Positions 34,332 through 46,229 of a stretch of DNA of 64,000 bases are shown piece after piece. Both the position numbers and the translations under genes were made by a program. The notes under the pieces were generated by a model, which did not search any database, was not told where the DNA came from, and was given only the letters and a program-made list of their open reading frames with translations. This DNA comes from Lithospermum erythrorhizon. Its lineage: Eukaryota > Streptophyta > Magnoliopsida > Boraginales > Boraginaceae. The stretch lies in assembly GCA_019722365.1 (NCBI GenBank), contig JADFUC010000758.1:1364001-1428000 (forward strand), given 5' to 3'. The first letter of the stretch is position 1; each line of letters opens with the position of its first letter.

Positions 34332-34810
34332 TTTCGAGGGAAAATTAACTACTGATTAGTTTTCGATATCTAGAGACTTGCTACTCATACTCATATACCA
34401 ATTCCGTACCTGCATTCCCTTTGTTTATAAGATGTTAAATTATATCCAAACGTTTGAATATAGGTTAATGTGAAATTACCATATTTCGATTGTCGAGAGC
34501 TACGACATGGGTCTTTGAGTTTAGTATAATCCCCAATGATATCTTTCTGCATTAGGTATATGCGTCTGAAACGTTTAGGGGTGATTGTTAAATCTATTAA
34601 TTACTTAAACTTCATTAATTCAACACTTAATTTAGTAAGTTTGTTTGATAATGGATAATTTTAAGTACTTAAATCAAAATCATTAACAAATTTTGAAGTT
34701 AAAATTCTACCTTATTTTTATAAACTTACAAAAAATCGGAAGTGATAAAATTAGAATTTCACATCTTACTCGCCGTAGTACCTTTCACGTTTAAGCCAAC
34801 CCTCAATTAT

Positions 34811-35500
34811 TATTGTACTAATTATTATTATAATAATAATAAAAATAAAAAATAAATAATAATAAGAATAATAATAATAAAAATAATAATAACAAAAATA
34901 ATAATAATAAAATATAAGTAAAAATAAAAATAAACATAATAATAAAAATGATAATAATAATAGTATTAATAAAATAATATTAATAAAAATAAAAATAATA
35001 AGAATAAGAATATTAATAATAAGAATAACAAAATAATAATAATAATAATAAAATTAATAATAATAAATACAATAATAATAATGATAAATTAATAATAATA
35101 AATATAATAATAATAATAATAAAAATAAAATATAATATTAAAATAAGAATAATAATAAAATAATAATAATAATATTAACAATTATAAATATAATAATAAT
35201 AATAAATGATAATAATAATAACAATAATAATAAAAAGTAATAATAATAATAATAAAATAATAACAATAATAAAAAATAATTAAAATTATAATAATAATAA
35301 TAACAAATAATAATAATAAAAATAATAATAATATTAATATTAATAATAACAAAAAATTATAATAATATTAATAATAAATAATAATAATATTATTATTACT
35401 AATATAATAATAATTATTATAAATAAAAATATTAATAATAAAATCATTAATAATAATAATAATAAACTATTATAATAATAATAATAAAAATAATTAATAA
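34811..35500. repeat. Very long AAT/AATAAT microsatellite tract
   Basis: About 690 bases built almost wholly of AAT, AATAAT, AAAAT and AATATT units, with scattered G and C interruptions. It is interrupted rather than pure, so it is probably an old expansion. It begins about 480 bases upstream of the start codon at 34331, in the likely promoter region of the plastid-protein gene. Confidence 0.92.
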
Positions 35501-37003
35501 ATATATTTTTAGTAATCATATTTATTCTAATCATATTAATAATATTTATAATTTATTTAGGTATTATTTATTTAATATATGATACATATAAATAAATAAA
35601 ATAGAGTAGGGGAGTAAAGTTGTGTCTATTTCGATTTAAAGTATTTTTCTTTGAGCCACGTTGTCAAGCAATTTAAATATTTTGATATTAGAACCGGTTA
35701 TATTCGGTTCGATCGTTTTAGTTACTTCAGGCTTTCTAATTTTTCGGTTTCGGATTTATGAATAGACTCTTAGTATTGATACTTGATAGATAAAGGAGTT
35801 AAAAGAATCCCCAAAATCAATTGTCCGTTCCATAATTAATATTGGTTGATATTTGATTAAACTTGGTACTTTCTCATCAACTAGATAAATCCATGTTTTA
35901 GATGCAATGAAATATTACTTAACTCAGTTTGTAGTAATTAACAGATTTTGAATGCTTTAACTGGTTGATTAAACAAAAAAATTATCTTAAACTAGTGGAA
36001 GAGGAGTTCATGTTCAAGATAGTTCACTTGAATCATAAAAACATAAACAATTTAATTGGTAATAAATAAGCTCATATTTATTACCAATCAATAATGATAC
36101 AACTCTTAGCAACCACATATTTTGTTTTACCAGTTCATTAGTACATTAACAACTACAACCTATCTTTTTGACAATTCATTATCACAAAGGAATCAACAAA
36201 ACTTATGCAAATCAATTCGTTTTTGGAAGTTATTGACGGAATCACAATTTACTCAACTCTTGAATCAAATTTCAGGCAACATTTACTTAGTTTACAAAAA
36301 TCACACAAAAAAATTAATGTATATTTTGAACTTGAATGAGCTAGATCCGCAAGCCCGCAACCATCCCAACTCCAATACGTACCCCTCATCCCCCACCCCT
36401 CCATCTTCTTCCTCACAACAGGCACAAGCTGTCTGCCTCCCACCACACCATGTCAAGAATCATGACTGCCTTGACTGGCCAATTAAATTGTTCATGTACA
36501 TGTGCTTTGTTTTATTATGAGGGAAGTGTAGAAACTTTTAATATTGCTTTATAAACAGTAGACCAATGGACCGTTCAAGGGTAGAATCTTTCCTCTTTTT
36601 TTCCCTATCTATCTTTGTTAATATTGTTTGTTTCTTTAAAAGTTACATCCCCTCTATACTACTATGTAGATGGACATGACCAATCCATGTTGGTGGTCTT
36701 TATGAAATGGCTAGTGCTGTCATTTCAGTGACAAAAATGTACCCTCAAACCCAAAGACCATTCCTAATCCAAGATAATCTTCTTAAAAGAATTGCATGCA
36801 GAAAAAATAAAGAAATTGCAGGGGATAAAAGAACAGTTCTAAATGGTAAAAATTAATCATAATATACACCTATTACTGTTAGGTTTTTGAAGAAACCATG
36901 CAATTAAAAAAAGTTGATATTACTCGCAATTACATGTCATTGAAATGACGATGATCGAATTTAAAAAAATATATATATATCTTAGAATTGAAAGGCTAGT
37001 AAA
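35501..37003. other. Intergenic stretch
   Basis: No gene was accepted. A frame on the plus strand at 36122-36520 has no homologue I recognise and unusual composition, and is rejected. Otherwise AT-rich unique-looking sequence, including the 3' flank of the EPFL gene. Confidence 0.4.
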
Positions 37004-37657
37004 TTAAGGTTGAAATAGCTTATTTCCACATCTGCATTTCCATGAGAGAAGATAGTAAGTGTCATCATCTTCTGTTCCTCCTCTATGAGAATAATATGAT
37101 TGTTTGTTGTGGCTGTTTGACATCTTTTGATGAGGTGGAATTACCAAAGTAGCCTTGCAGGGCTCGCAATTCTTGCATTTGCCTACACATGCAGGTGGTC
37201 TCGAACCCAATATCATTTTCTTTGTCTGCAGATTCTCATTGTAACTTGATGATTGAAACCCATCTGAACATGAAGATGGACATTGGCAGCATAGGGAGAA
37301 AGTATGAAAAAGGCTAAGGTATATCATTGACTCATTGTAATATAAAATGCATAAATATATAAAGATTAATTTTAATTTCTTGGTTCAGATTTTTTCATAA
37401 CCCCACCATGAAGGATGAATCTTGATGAGTCTTGACTCTTGACCAAGCTTTTTAATGAGTAATGCAATCCAATGTTCTAAGGAATTTTTTGCAATGAAAT
37501 TATGTTTTTTGACATTCAAAAATTGTATTGAGATAAGTTTGAAGAATTTTACATTACCTGATATGGAATGTGACAGTATGAGTGAACATATGCAAATGAA
37601 TGTGATTGATAGTCTTAGATCAGTAGGGTAGAAGCTTGATGAAAAGAGCATCATCAT
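37004..37657 (-). CDS. EPFL-family secreted cysteine-rich peptide
   Basis: Two exons (37558-37657 and 37004-37263) join in phase to give a 119-residue precursor. Residues 1 to about 33 form a signal peptide with a strong hydrophobic core (LSITFICICSLILSH). The C-terminal half carries the EPF/EPFL signature: MILGSRPPACVGKC, then C-x-x-C (NCEPCK), a variable loop of about 40 residues, and the closing LSWKCRCGNKLFQP. Six cysteines are visible, the core set of the family. Members are processed and secreted, and bind ERECTA-family receptor kinases, often with TMM, to control stomatal patterning or organ growth. Which EPFL subgroup this is cannot be settled by eye. The ATGATGATG run gives three adjacent possible starts; the first is used. 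Confidence 0.85.
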
Positions 37658-39417
37658 CAGTTTGTCAATTGAAATGCATGTAAACAATTATGACGATATT
37701 GAAGATGGTAGATTTTAATAATGTAAAGCTAAGGCTTAGAAATTGGATGTTGTTGAGTGTAGAGACAATGGAAAGAGTGGTATGAGAGCATTTGTTTTGG
37801 GACAAAGGTTAGGTTCTGTTTGAAGAAGTGGGATATAGCAATAGCTTCTTGCCCCTTATTAAATGACATTTGGAATCTCCTCCTTTTGGGAATTGTTGAT
37901 GCACAGTAATAAAGTCATCCTTTGAATCTTGATTGTCTGGGAGATATAACTATATATGTTTGACAATGGCTATACCAAATGTTACAAGTATTTTTGTTCA
38001 ATTTTACTTTCATCAAAGTGAACGTAATATGCTTTTATTTTCTTTTATATATATTCATATAATATCTTCATCCCTAAAAAATTATTATATTTGATTTTTT
38101 CGTGGTAAAAAATTAACAAATTTTACGATCTTAATTGATATCTAAAACTATTATTTGACTCAAAATTATCAAATTAATAGTATATAAAATATGTTCAAAA
38201 TGTAGCAATAATCTTTTAAAGACGGAAGAATTATATACCAAATATTTTATAATAAAAAGAAAATTGATTAGTGCTTACATTATTGAAAGTTTATCAAATA
38301 AGTGGATACGGAGTATATATATAACAATCATGATACGCTAACTTTTTCATTTTCAAATGAAGTTTTTCATTATAGATTTAATTTGTATTCCTTAATAATT
38401 TATTAGCCCGTTTTTGAATTATACGTTTTTGTCGTTTTAACGCATGAATTAAGGAAAAAATAAAAAGTAATCAAATAGTACATTGAAAATGTAGAATGAC
38501 AATCAATTGAAACAATATTATTGGTTGGTTATTAATTTAAAGAAAAAATATAGTACGTAAAAAAGTACATTAAAAATATAAAAATATTATTTATTATGTT
38601 AAAGCGATAACTAAAAGAAATAAAAAAATTTGGCTAAAATTATAATTAAATTAAAAAACGGAGGAAGTAATAAATGTGAATATAACTTACCGAGGTCTAT
38701 TTGATATAAACTCTACCAGTTGTGATAATTTTGATGCAACTGTATGCTTCAAAGTCAAAAAGTTAGCCCCTTACCAAATTGGTCAGCCTTCGTTTAGTGC
38801 TAATTAACACGAAACTTTCTCGGGATTTATCGTTCACCAAAAACTTCTAGACACATAAAAGTTGGTGAAATTATTTCTTTTTGATATCTAGATTAGGAAT
38901 GTAAAGCAGTTAGTTAATGTGTCATTTGTACTTATTAAATCTCATTTTGTCCACGAGGCGTCGGGCGGACGTCGGGTAAAATCTTTGCGAGTGCGGCCTG
39001 CCTGCATCAGCGTGGAATTCGTCACGGCAATGGTATTGTGTGTTGAATCCGAGGGAATTAGTGCACCGATTGTTGCGAGATTCACATGTCTTTGAGCGTG
39101 TATGGGAGTGGCTACGGGGCCGTCACGAGGCACGTACCGGACGCCTCGCTGTTGATGGATTGGCCAGATGCGTGAGCAGCCGCCAGTTAGAAGCGTATCG
39201 AGAATTATAACTCTTGCTTTCCACCTATTATTTTTAAGACTATGCTCGGAATTAATGAGGTTTCGTTCACCAGACAATCTAAATATATAGGACAAGTAAT
39301 CCAGAGAGCAGAATGTTAAGAAAGACTGTTATTACGGAGTATCAGGGCGAGAATTAAGTGATAGGCTTTAGAAAGTAAAACGAGAGGAGATTTTCACGTG
39401 ATCTCACTGCAATAATT
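37658..39417. other. Intergenic stretch upstream of the EPFL gene
   Basis: No convincing gene. AT-rich to about 38930. From 38940 to 39300 there is an unusually GC-rich block holding a 117-codon minus-strand frame with no recognised domain; it may belong to a decayed repeat next to the LTR that follows. Confidence 0.4.
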
Positions 39418-40006
39418 TGTTAGAATTGTCAACCAGAAACCACAAAATGCTTCCATATAATCGGAGTTACAATTCTGATTTTTGAGATAAGTCTATCTCC
39501 ATGTACAACAACTGATCTACACTCCAAGCAACACCGCGCAATACTCTATTTTTAGAGATGATCAAAGACGATCATCTCTACCTTGGATTGATACAATAGA
39601 CTCTAATCTCAATTTCCAAGATCTCAAAGCTCCTATCTATGTTTGGTAGTGTTACATTTTGGATTGGGGGCAAGAAATGGGGTAGGAGAGTATTTATAGA
39701 ACTCTCGAAATCGCTTGGCGTCGGGACTAGGTTGGGAGGCAGCGAGTCGAGGCCCCGATCCCGAGCTCTTCGACTCCAAGGCTGGTCGATGTCGGGACCC
39801 ATGTTGGTCCCGACCTAGTCCCGACGGTCGACCTAATCCCCGAAATTGCGCGTCGTCGAGACCTCCGTCGTGTGCTCCGGCTTTTCGATGGTCCTCTCGA
39901 TAGTTGATAACTCAGTGGCTTGTTTTTGCGTCGTGACCTCATCGTGTGCTCAAATGCCGATGGTCCTCTCGATGATCATACTTGGGCAGTTCCGCTTCTT
40001 ACGACA
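39418..40006 (-). mobile_element. Probable solo gypsy-type LTR
   Basis: On the minus strand it runs from TGTCGTAAGAAGCGG to GACAATTCTAACA (about 589 bp), with TG/CA ends. A TATAAATA box lies at about 39689-39696, preceded by a GC-rich region rich in GGGACCAACATGG and TCCCGAC motifs, the usual U3-R layout. A 45-50 base unit containing GATGGTCCTCTCGAT occurs twice (about 39850-39901 and 39928-39977). No internal retroelement sequence and no clear target duplication were found. Confidence 0.5.
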
Positions 40007-41615
40007 TGAAAAATTTATCACGAAAAACCTCAGCACCAAAATTCTACAAAAGAATGTAATCATTAGATAAAGGAGTCCCTACTCATGAACGTGTTTAAAA
40101 GCTTTATGCGTTAGTATTTAAAAGATATATTCATGATTTCGCTTTTATAATATCCAAGGATTTATAGCGGCGAGGGAGAGAATGGTCGTTTTTTCTTTTA
40201 AAGAACCTTTATAAATAAATAATACTATTAAAAGAAGAATCAAACAAGAATCAAGAACGTGTCATGTTCATGCAGTCCTCATTTGATCCTCATTCTAATA
40301 AATGCCACCCATCATGATCCTTTGATTTTAGAACCCCGGTTCATTAGGTTTATTACTTGGATCACTTTAAAAGTCTCATTTTTTTAAAGTAAAAAAAATT
40401 ATGCAAAGCCAAGAAAATTTGCGTATCTGACCAAAGTATTTGTCGAGTTTTTGTAAGATTCATCTGACAACCAATCATCTAACCTTGATAAGCGTTTGTG
40501 AGTTTTTTAAGCGATTTTTTGAATGAATAGATGCAATATAAGCGGTTACTATATTTTATATGATTACTATTTTTTATTGTTATTTAAAAAGTCGCCGTTT
40601 TTATATTTAACACGTAGCCGCGTATTATTTGTGAAAGCTTGACCCCTACATTAATTAGTGGTACTTTTAAATACCCACCTGATGAGAAATGAGGTTTTAT
40701 GTTACCCTTCTTGAATGCTTTTTCCAGCAATTTTTTAAACTCGCCATAAGTGAATGTTACTTTAACTTATGCATTGTGTTTATGATCGACTATGTACTCT
40801 TTGGTTCAGAAATGATTACAGATGAAACAGGCCCCTGTTTTGTATAAAGGATCTATTTCCGGCTTCTTTGTTTGGAAAGGGCTCGTGAGCTTTCTGAGTC
40901 ACATGCAGATCAAGAGGGCCTAGCTAGTACATGGTTATTACTGTATAAAGGAGCCATAAAGCAATTCACTTGCATGAGTTTTCCTTGGGAGTAACAAATT
41001 TGTCTTTCTTTTGTGGAGCACATAGAAGTACTACTACGAGCTAATTATTGATGTGCTCCTAAATAGTGAAATTAGTTTATAATTTAATCTCAAATAGTTA
41101 TATCATTATAAATTAATTTTCATGACATAAATATTAGAGCAAGCATGATCCCTCAACAAACGTTAGATTCAATTTGGACTTCGAAATACCATTGAGGTTA
41201 CTATGACATAAATGTTAGTTAGATTGTTGTTGTAAATCAATCCTCGAAAATAGCACAATATTGCAATATAGTTTGAAAATTAAAGTAATCTCCACTTACA
41301 TTTCTATGTCCAAATATCATTTTTATTAGTCGGATCATACTGTAATATTTATCACTTTCATGGACAATTTGTGATAATGTAACTAATTCAAAATAGACTA
41401 CATGGCTTGAACTCATCACTATATTTTTATTTGATAATTTTATCTAGTCCATTATTTTAGCCGTGGGTACTATATTTACTACTACCATGGTTTTCTTCTC
41501 TTCCGCATGTAAAGAGTATTTCTTTTGATCAATAACAACAAAAGTATGTCGCATATATAATGCCGACCAAATTGCAATGCAGTTTTTTTTTCCTAACAAA
41601 ATAAACCCTATTACT
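40007..41615. other. Intergenic stretch
   Basis: No gene or clear repeat recognised. AT-rich sequence; it includes the 3' flank of the hypothetical gene at 41616-42017. Confidence 0.4.
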
Positions 41616-42017
41616 CTATGATTTTATCTTTTTTCTACACATAATGACATTATTGATAGGCTCCGTCACCATGTACAAACTATATAAAGATCTATACCTC
41701 CGTTTCTTTAACAATTTATCATCATCATCATTTCCATACTTCTGATCATTCTCCAATAATCTCTTCGATTCTAGAACGATTTCGCAATTTATCTCATCAT
41801 CAAGAATAATACGTTTCCTAATGATGGTATCATCACCATCTATCATCAACTTGGATTTCTTCTTGATGTTGAAATCTTGATTATGAACATCATGATCATC
41901 TTCTCCGCTTAATTGCATTAATTGTTCGACCACTGTCACCTCCAACTCCGTCAATCTTCCATAATCCTTTTTGAGTTTGTTTCCACTTCTTGAAAGTATC
42001 ATGTCCTCCATAATCAT
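41616..42017 (-). CDS. Small hypothetical charged protein
   Basis: A single open frame of 133 codons from the ATG at 42017 (an alternative ATG lies six bases inside). The protein is rich in K, D and E, with an N-terminal helix-like segment (ELEVTVVEQLMQLSGEDD), an acidic/basic middle (long runs of D and K) and a conserved-looking C-terminal motif (KKRRYRSLYSLYMVTEPI). The RYRSL-x-x-I/L-Y-x-x-T-x-P-I pattern is one I associate with small plant proteins of unknown function. A TATA-like ATATAAAAATA lies at about 42095-42106, some 80 bases before the start, which supports a real transcription unit. No domain was assigned; nuclear location is possible from the basic patch but not shown. Confidence 0.5.
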   Translation of the reverse strand: MIMEDMILSRSGNKLKKDYGRLTELEVTVVEQLMQLSGEDDHDVHNQDFNIKKKSKLMIDGDDTIIRKRIILDDEINCEIVLESKRLLENDQKYGNDDDDKLLKKRRYRSLYSLYMVTEPINNVIMCRKKIKS

Positions 42018-42477
42018 AATAATGAAGAAAAATGCTAGCAAATAAATTAGAGTCTTATTATGGTTTATATGTATGATGAGTTTAATTGTGTATGTATTTT
42101 TATATGTGTACTCTTACTGTATTTGGGATATAACGCGTATGATGGTTCGAGTATTAAGAACTTCTTTTAACGAATAAAGTAATACATTTAGAGAAAAGAA
42201 GAAAAATAAGGAAAGAGTCATGAAGTTGCTAAGAAAATGGTGAGAAGACCGGGAGACCTTGTAACGCAATGACTACATATACTTTGAATAAATGGTTGAA
42301 TTTCTTTTGTAGTAGTGTTTACTGTTTTAGGCTACTCAATTAATTTTACTGTTGAAATTGAATTGACATACATGCATATATTAAGATAGTAATAATACAT
42401 CTAAATTTGACGTCATACCTTAATTTATGGGTTGACTTGATGCTGTGTTGCCTTAATAGCTACGGAGTATTTTTCTT

Positions 42478-42592
42478 TTTCTTTTTAAAAAAAAAAATCA
42501 CCTACCGTCCCTTTACAATGAAAATCGAACCCAGGACCTCTAAGTCACTGAAAGTCCTCCTAACCACTAGGTCATTCAATGTTCTCGTAGGA
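42478..42592 (-). mobile_element. tRNA-derived SINE with 12-bp target duplication
   Basis: The element is flanked by the direct repeat AGTATTTTTCTT (42466-42477 and 42593-42604). On the minus strand it shows an A-box-like CCTAGTGGTTAGGAGG followed about 35 bases later by the B-box-like GGGTTCGATTTTC, then a short body and a T/A-rich tail. These are the RNA polymerase III promoter features of plant SINEs. A more decayed relative lies at about 56375-56478. Confidence 0.8.
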
Positions 42593-42604
42593 AGTATTTT
42601 TCTT

Positions 42605-43069
42605 GTTCGTGAACCCAATCTACCGAGTACAATGGTTACGTTGGACGAGTAGCACTCGTGATTCTCTCTTCAGTCTATTCTCATCCCTCTCCTTACCTAG
42701 GATAATGGTGATTACTGATTACCACTTACCATTTCCTATTTTCGATAGATATATTGACTTAAAATAACAATAAGATTTGTTTAAGTTTCTTTATTTGTAC
42801 AACATTTTATTGAAAAAAATCATATCAAATGTCATTAGAAATGAACGTATTATTATGACGGCAATTTTTATTCAAATAAAAAATTCAAAGTTACAAGCTT
42901 CTTGATTTTGACCACTCACGTAATTAAATTAGACAATGGTTTGGAGTGTTGGAAAATTACATGGCTTTTATTCATGTAAGAAATAGCAAATGTCTGTCGA
43001 GATCGAATAAATGTACATAAGCAATTATAATAAAATACATATATACATATATGTATCAGAAAGCAGTAC
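42605..43069. other. Intergenic stretch
   Basis: Nothing beyond AT-rich spacer was recognised. Confidence 0.4.
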
Positions 43070-43700
43070 TTACATCGTAGCGAGGAAAATCACCAACTTA
43101 TTAATCTTTCCACGAAGCCTCCTTTGAATTCCCTATGATAGGCATCGAAAAGGCAATCACCCAGCAAATTAGTCGCGAGGAGAGTTTGAATACGTAGTGA
43201 GTTTGCTAGAACCTCAAGAACAATTGGAGAACAAAATCAAGGAAAAAACCTTGACTTTTGTTCGGCTATGGAGGAGAGGAGGGGCGGTATGAGGAAGTTT
43301 TGGTGATGAAAGTTGATTAGATTTTCATCTTCTAAAACTTCTTTTATATAATTACGCTTCAAACTTTTAATAGAATAGGCTGTTAGTTAAGCCAATAAAA
43401 TTAGTTAAAGCCCAGTTAACAACTAAATGCTTCTTGAGTAAGTAACTTAACAAGTCACTAATGAGCTTTGCAGTTAAAACATCAATTAAACTAACAAGTT
43501 AATTGATTTGGTCTCGTCAATTTATATTTTTACATTATCAATGTAAAACTCTTGATTAATTATACCGTTGATTTGATCGACTCTCAATTTGCAATCACGA
43601 TTTAATTTCATACATGAAATGAAACTCAACGTCACTCTATGTATTATTGTCATTTTGGGCTGAGATAATATCAATTGTATAATAATAATAATTGACCATT
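43070..43700 (-). repeat. LTR-like dispersed repeat, copy 2 (inverted)
   Basis: Inverted, collinear partner of the repeat at 1-640. CACGAAGCCTCCTTTGAATT at 43111-43130 is the exact complement of the anchor at 575-594. TTTACATTATCAATGTAAAA near 43529 and TTTAATTTCATACATG near 43601 match the other two anchors at the same distances. No retroelement coding sequence is attached to it. Confidence 0.65.
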
Positions 43701-44445
43701 AATATCTGCGATTATGCATGAGATCTAGCAATCTAGCGTAACGCGATATTATGTGAGTTCTGTTAGTAATTCTGATTACTATTATTTAACATTTTAGTTT
43801 GAGTAATTTCATTTAACTAGTAGTAAACAATTGTTATAATAATTATCATGACAAACATAATTATATAAATCGAAATACTATAATTTCCATTTTTTATCTT
43901 CAAGCGGAGTGCACCGATACCACAATCAAACAATCAAAACAACAAATATGACAAAGCTCATCCTTTACTTTCCTACCTAATTGAAGATTCGCACACCAAC
44001 AAAATCTTGAGAAAAAAATGATATCAAAATTCAAGAACAAGAAAGAAAGTACCAAATGCATATAAGGTTGTTTGAGTTTTATAATTTATTTTTTTAATTT
44101 AGCTGCAGAAATAAGTCTGAAAAAGCTGGAACAAATATTAATGTGTCGAATAAGTTTGATTCAAAAAGTTATCACGGCCAGAGCAGGGCCAGGTAACACA
44201 CTTAGATATGACTCATGAAAGAAATCGAAAATGAAGATGACAGTGTGTCATACTGACACGGGACTTCCAAATATGGGCCTCATTCTGGCTCATCTTGGAG
44301 ACACATACAAAACTCCGGTCCATTTACATTGCTTACAAGGCCAGAGATATTTATTTTTTGTTGTACATGAACACTCTATCCGAGACTAAATTATTTTCAT
44401 AACAAGCTCAAAAGGCACACCAGACACTTCAATGATCAAAATACA
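43701..44445. other. Intergenic stretch including the HSP 3' flank
   Basis: No gene was recognised. The last 200 or so bases are likely 3' UTR of the heat-shock gene. Confidence 0.4.
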
Positions 44446-45454
44446 CTACTGCACTACAACTTCTTTCACATCTTTCTTAGGCTTCTCAGTCCTTGGAATG
44501 GTAATGTTAAGCACACCATCTTTCATCTCAGCTTTGATCTCATCAAGTTTTGCATCATCAGGCAGCATCAAACTAGTATTGTAATAACCATAACTCTTAG
44601 AAGACCAGTACTCATCATCATCTTCAGACACTTCACTTCCTTTTTCCTCATTATGCTCTCCTTTGATTGATAAAACCCCATCTTCAACTGTGATCTTCAC
44701 ATCATCCTTTCCAAGCCCAGGAACCTCGTATCGAAGTTTATAGTAATCGTCTTGCTCTTTCACTCTACCTATTAGTTGTGAAGGCAGGCTCTCTAATAGC
44801 TTGTTCATGTTATCTGTTGCTTGAAGCAATGCATTACCAAGCCCTGAGGGTAAAAATTCTGCAAACGAAGTCATTTTTACCTAGTGCATGAGTTTTATCT
44901 TAATTACACGAATACAACATATACATGCTCCAATAGATCAAAAAAAGGGTCCCTTCTAAACGGAGTAGGGAGTAGGGGTCGCATAATAAGCAGTCTAACA
45001 CTCTAACTCCCGTGATAACCAAAGTTTTTATTGATTGACCCACATGAAATGTTAAATGTTAAGACTATCTACTACTCGTAGATCACAATGGATAAAAAGC
45101 TAACAACCGTAGATAGTTTTAACTTAGATCAAGAATAAAAACAATGAAGAGAGATCATATTTACATACCCCAAATAGATGGAGCAAAATCAGTCGTGTTC
45201 CTCCTCCATAAATTCCTTCTACGTCTTCTTGGAAAAGGCTTGTATTTTTTGCCACCCTCTGAGACTGAAATTTCTTTGCCTTGTGATTTTTCTTCATTGG
45301 CTGCTGTTGCAAATCTCCTTAGAAGCTCAGAACTACATTTTTTGTTCTGAAAATTATTAAGACCTCTTTGACAAACATTTTGGGACATTGCAGAAGATGA
45401 GGGAGAAACCACACGTTGCTGAAGATTCTTCAACACTAAACGAGCCAAAGCCAT
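44446..45454 (-). CDS. HSP26.5-like: Mitochondrial-type small heat shock protein (HSP26.5-like)
   Basis: Two exons, 45169-45454 and 44446-44858, join in phase (TTTGGG/GTATGT donor, TTTGCAG acceptor) to give 232 residues. The N-terminus (MALARLVLKNLQQRVV) is basic, lacks acidic residues and looks like a mitochondrial presequence. The C-terminal 100 residues form the alpha-crystallin domain, with KLRYEVPGLGKDDVKI, the GVLSIKGEH strand, YYNTSLMLPDDA and the MKDGVLNITIPR motif. The family consists of ATP-independent chaperones that hold unfolding proteins during heat stress. The intron falls before the EFLPSGLGNAL segment, as in Arabidopsis HSP26.5 as I recall it. A frame starting at the internal ATG at 44874 would misplace the start, because a splice acceptor lies inside it. 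Confidence 0.88.
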
Positions 45455-45546
45455 CTCTTAGAATGTTGCACTTTGTTGAAATTGAAGGAAGTTTTATTGT
45501 TGTGTGTTAGCTGCTTGTGTGACAAGTGAAAATGAAACATAGGGAA

Positions 45547-45554
45547 TATATATA
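45547..45554 (-). promoter_or_regulatory. Likely TATA box of the HSP gene
   Basis: Minus-strand TATATATA about 93 bases before the start codon at 45454. Upstream (45583-45606) there are three TTC triplets, two of them 10 bases apart, but the intervening GAA units are poor, so a proper heat-shock element is not claimed. Confidence 0.5.
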
Positions 45555-46229
45555 GTGAAAGGAAGAAGCAAGTGTTACATAATTCCAGGATAGTTCTGAG
45601 GGCTTCTAGCATCTAGTAAAAATTCACACGTAGGCAAAAGAAAAGGTGAGATGCATGTGAAGTTTCCTGCACTTTCTTCCCCCTAAACCAGAATTTAGAA
45701 GAGTGTTCTGGAGGGAATTAGTAAATCAGATACTTTTCTTTCTTAATAAACCAAACCAACTATTTCTCATTAAATGGAGGCAGATATATAAATACGCACT
45801 ATTTTTCATTAACTGGAGGCGGATATCTAAATACGAGATGTCCACATGTCTATTTAGTGCTACGTTAGATTATCCCTTTTGTTAATCACATAAACTTCGT
45901 AATCAATAATAATGAATGTTGCTTGCAGAATTCCCAAGCAACCAGAAATGTTAAGTCAAACCCCTTTAGGCAACTAGGAAAGAGGAAAGAAAACTAGCAG
46001 GAAATATTTCACTCCTGTCATAAAAATAAAGGCAGTCAATTTTACAAATTGTGGATCAGAGAGATCACCTTCTATAATTTGAAACAATCCAATAATACAA
46101 TTTTAACTTTGAGGCCTAAAAGCACCAAAGTACAATTTCTTTACAGAGTAAATTCCTTTGAAGTCGCCTATCTCAATGAGAACTACATTTCCAAAATCAG
46201 TCATATGTGATAACCTCCTACAAGGCTTC

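Noticed and set aside
35340..35534. Frame encoding runs of I, L and Y
   Set aside because: It is a translation of the AAT microsatellite, not a gene.
36122..36520. 132-codon plus-strand frame
   Set aside because: No recognised domain, S/P/T/N-rich low-complexity composition, no promoter evidence, and the opposite strand is also open.
44446..44874. Single-exon small heat shock protein starting at 44874
   Set aside because: A splice acceptor lies just inside this start, and joining to 45169-45454 restores the presequence and family length.
45583..45606. Heat-shock element upstream of the HSP26.5-like gene
   Set aside because: TTC triplets are there, but the alternating GAA units are missing or poor, so the site is not convincing.
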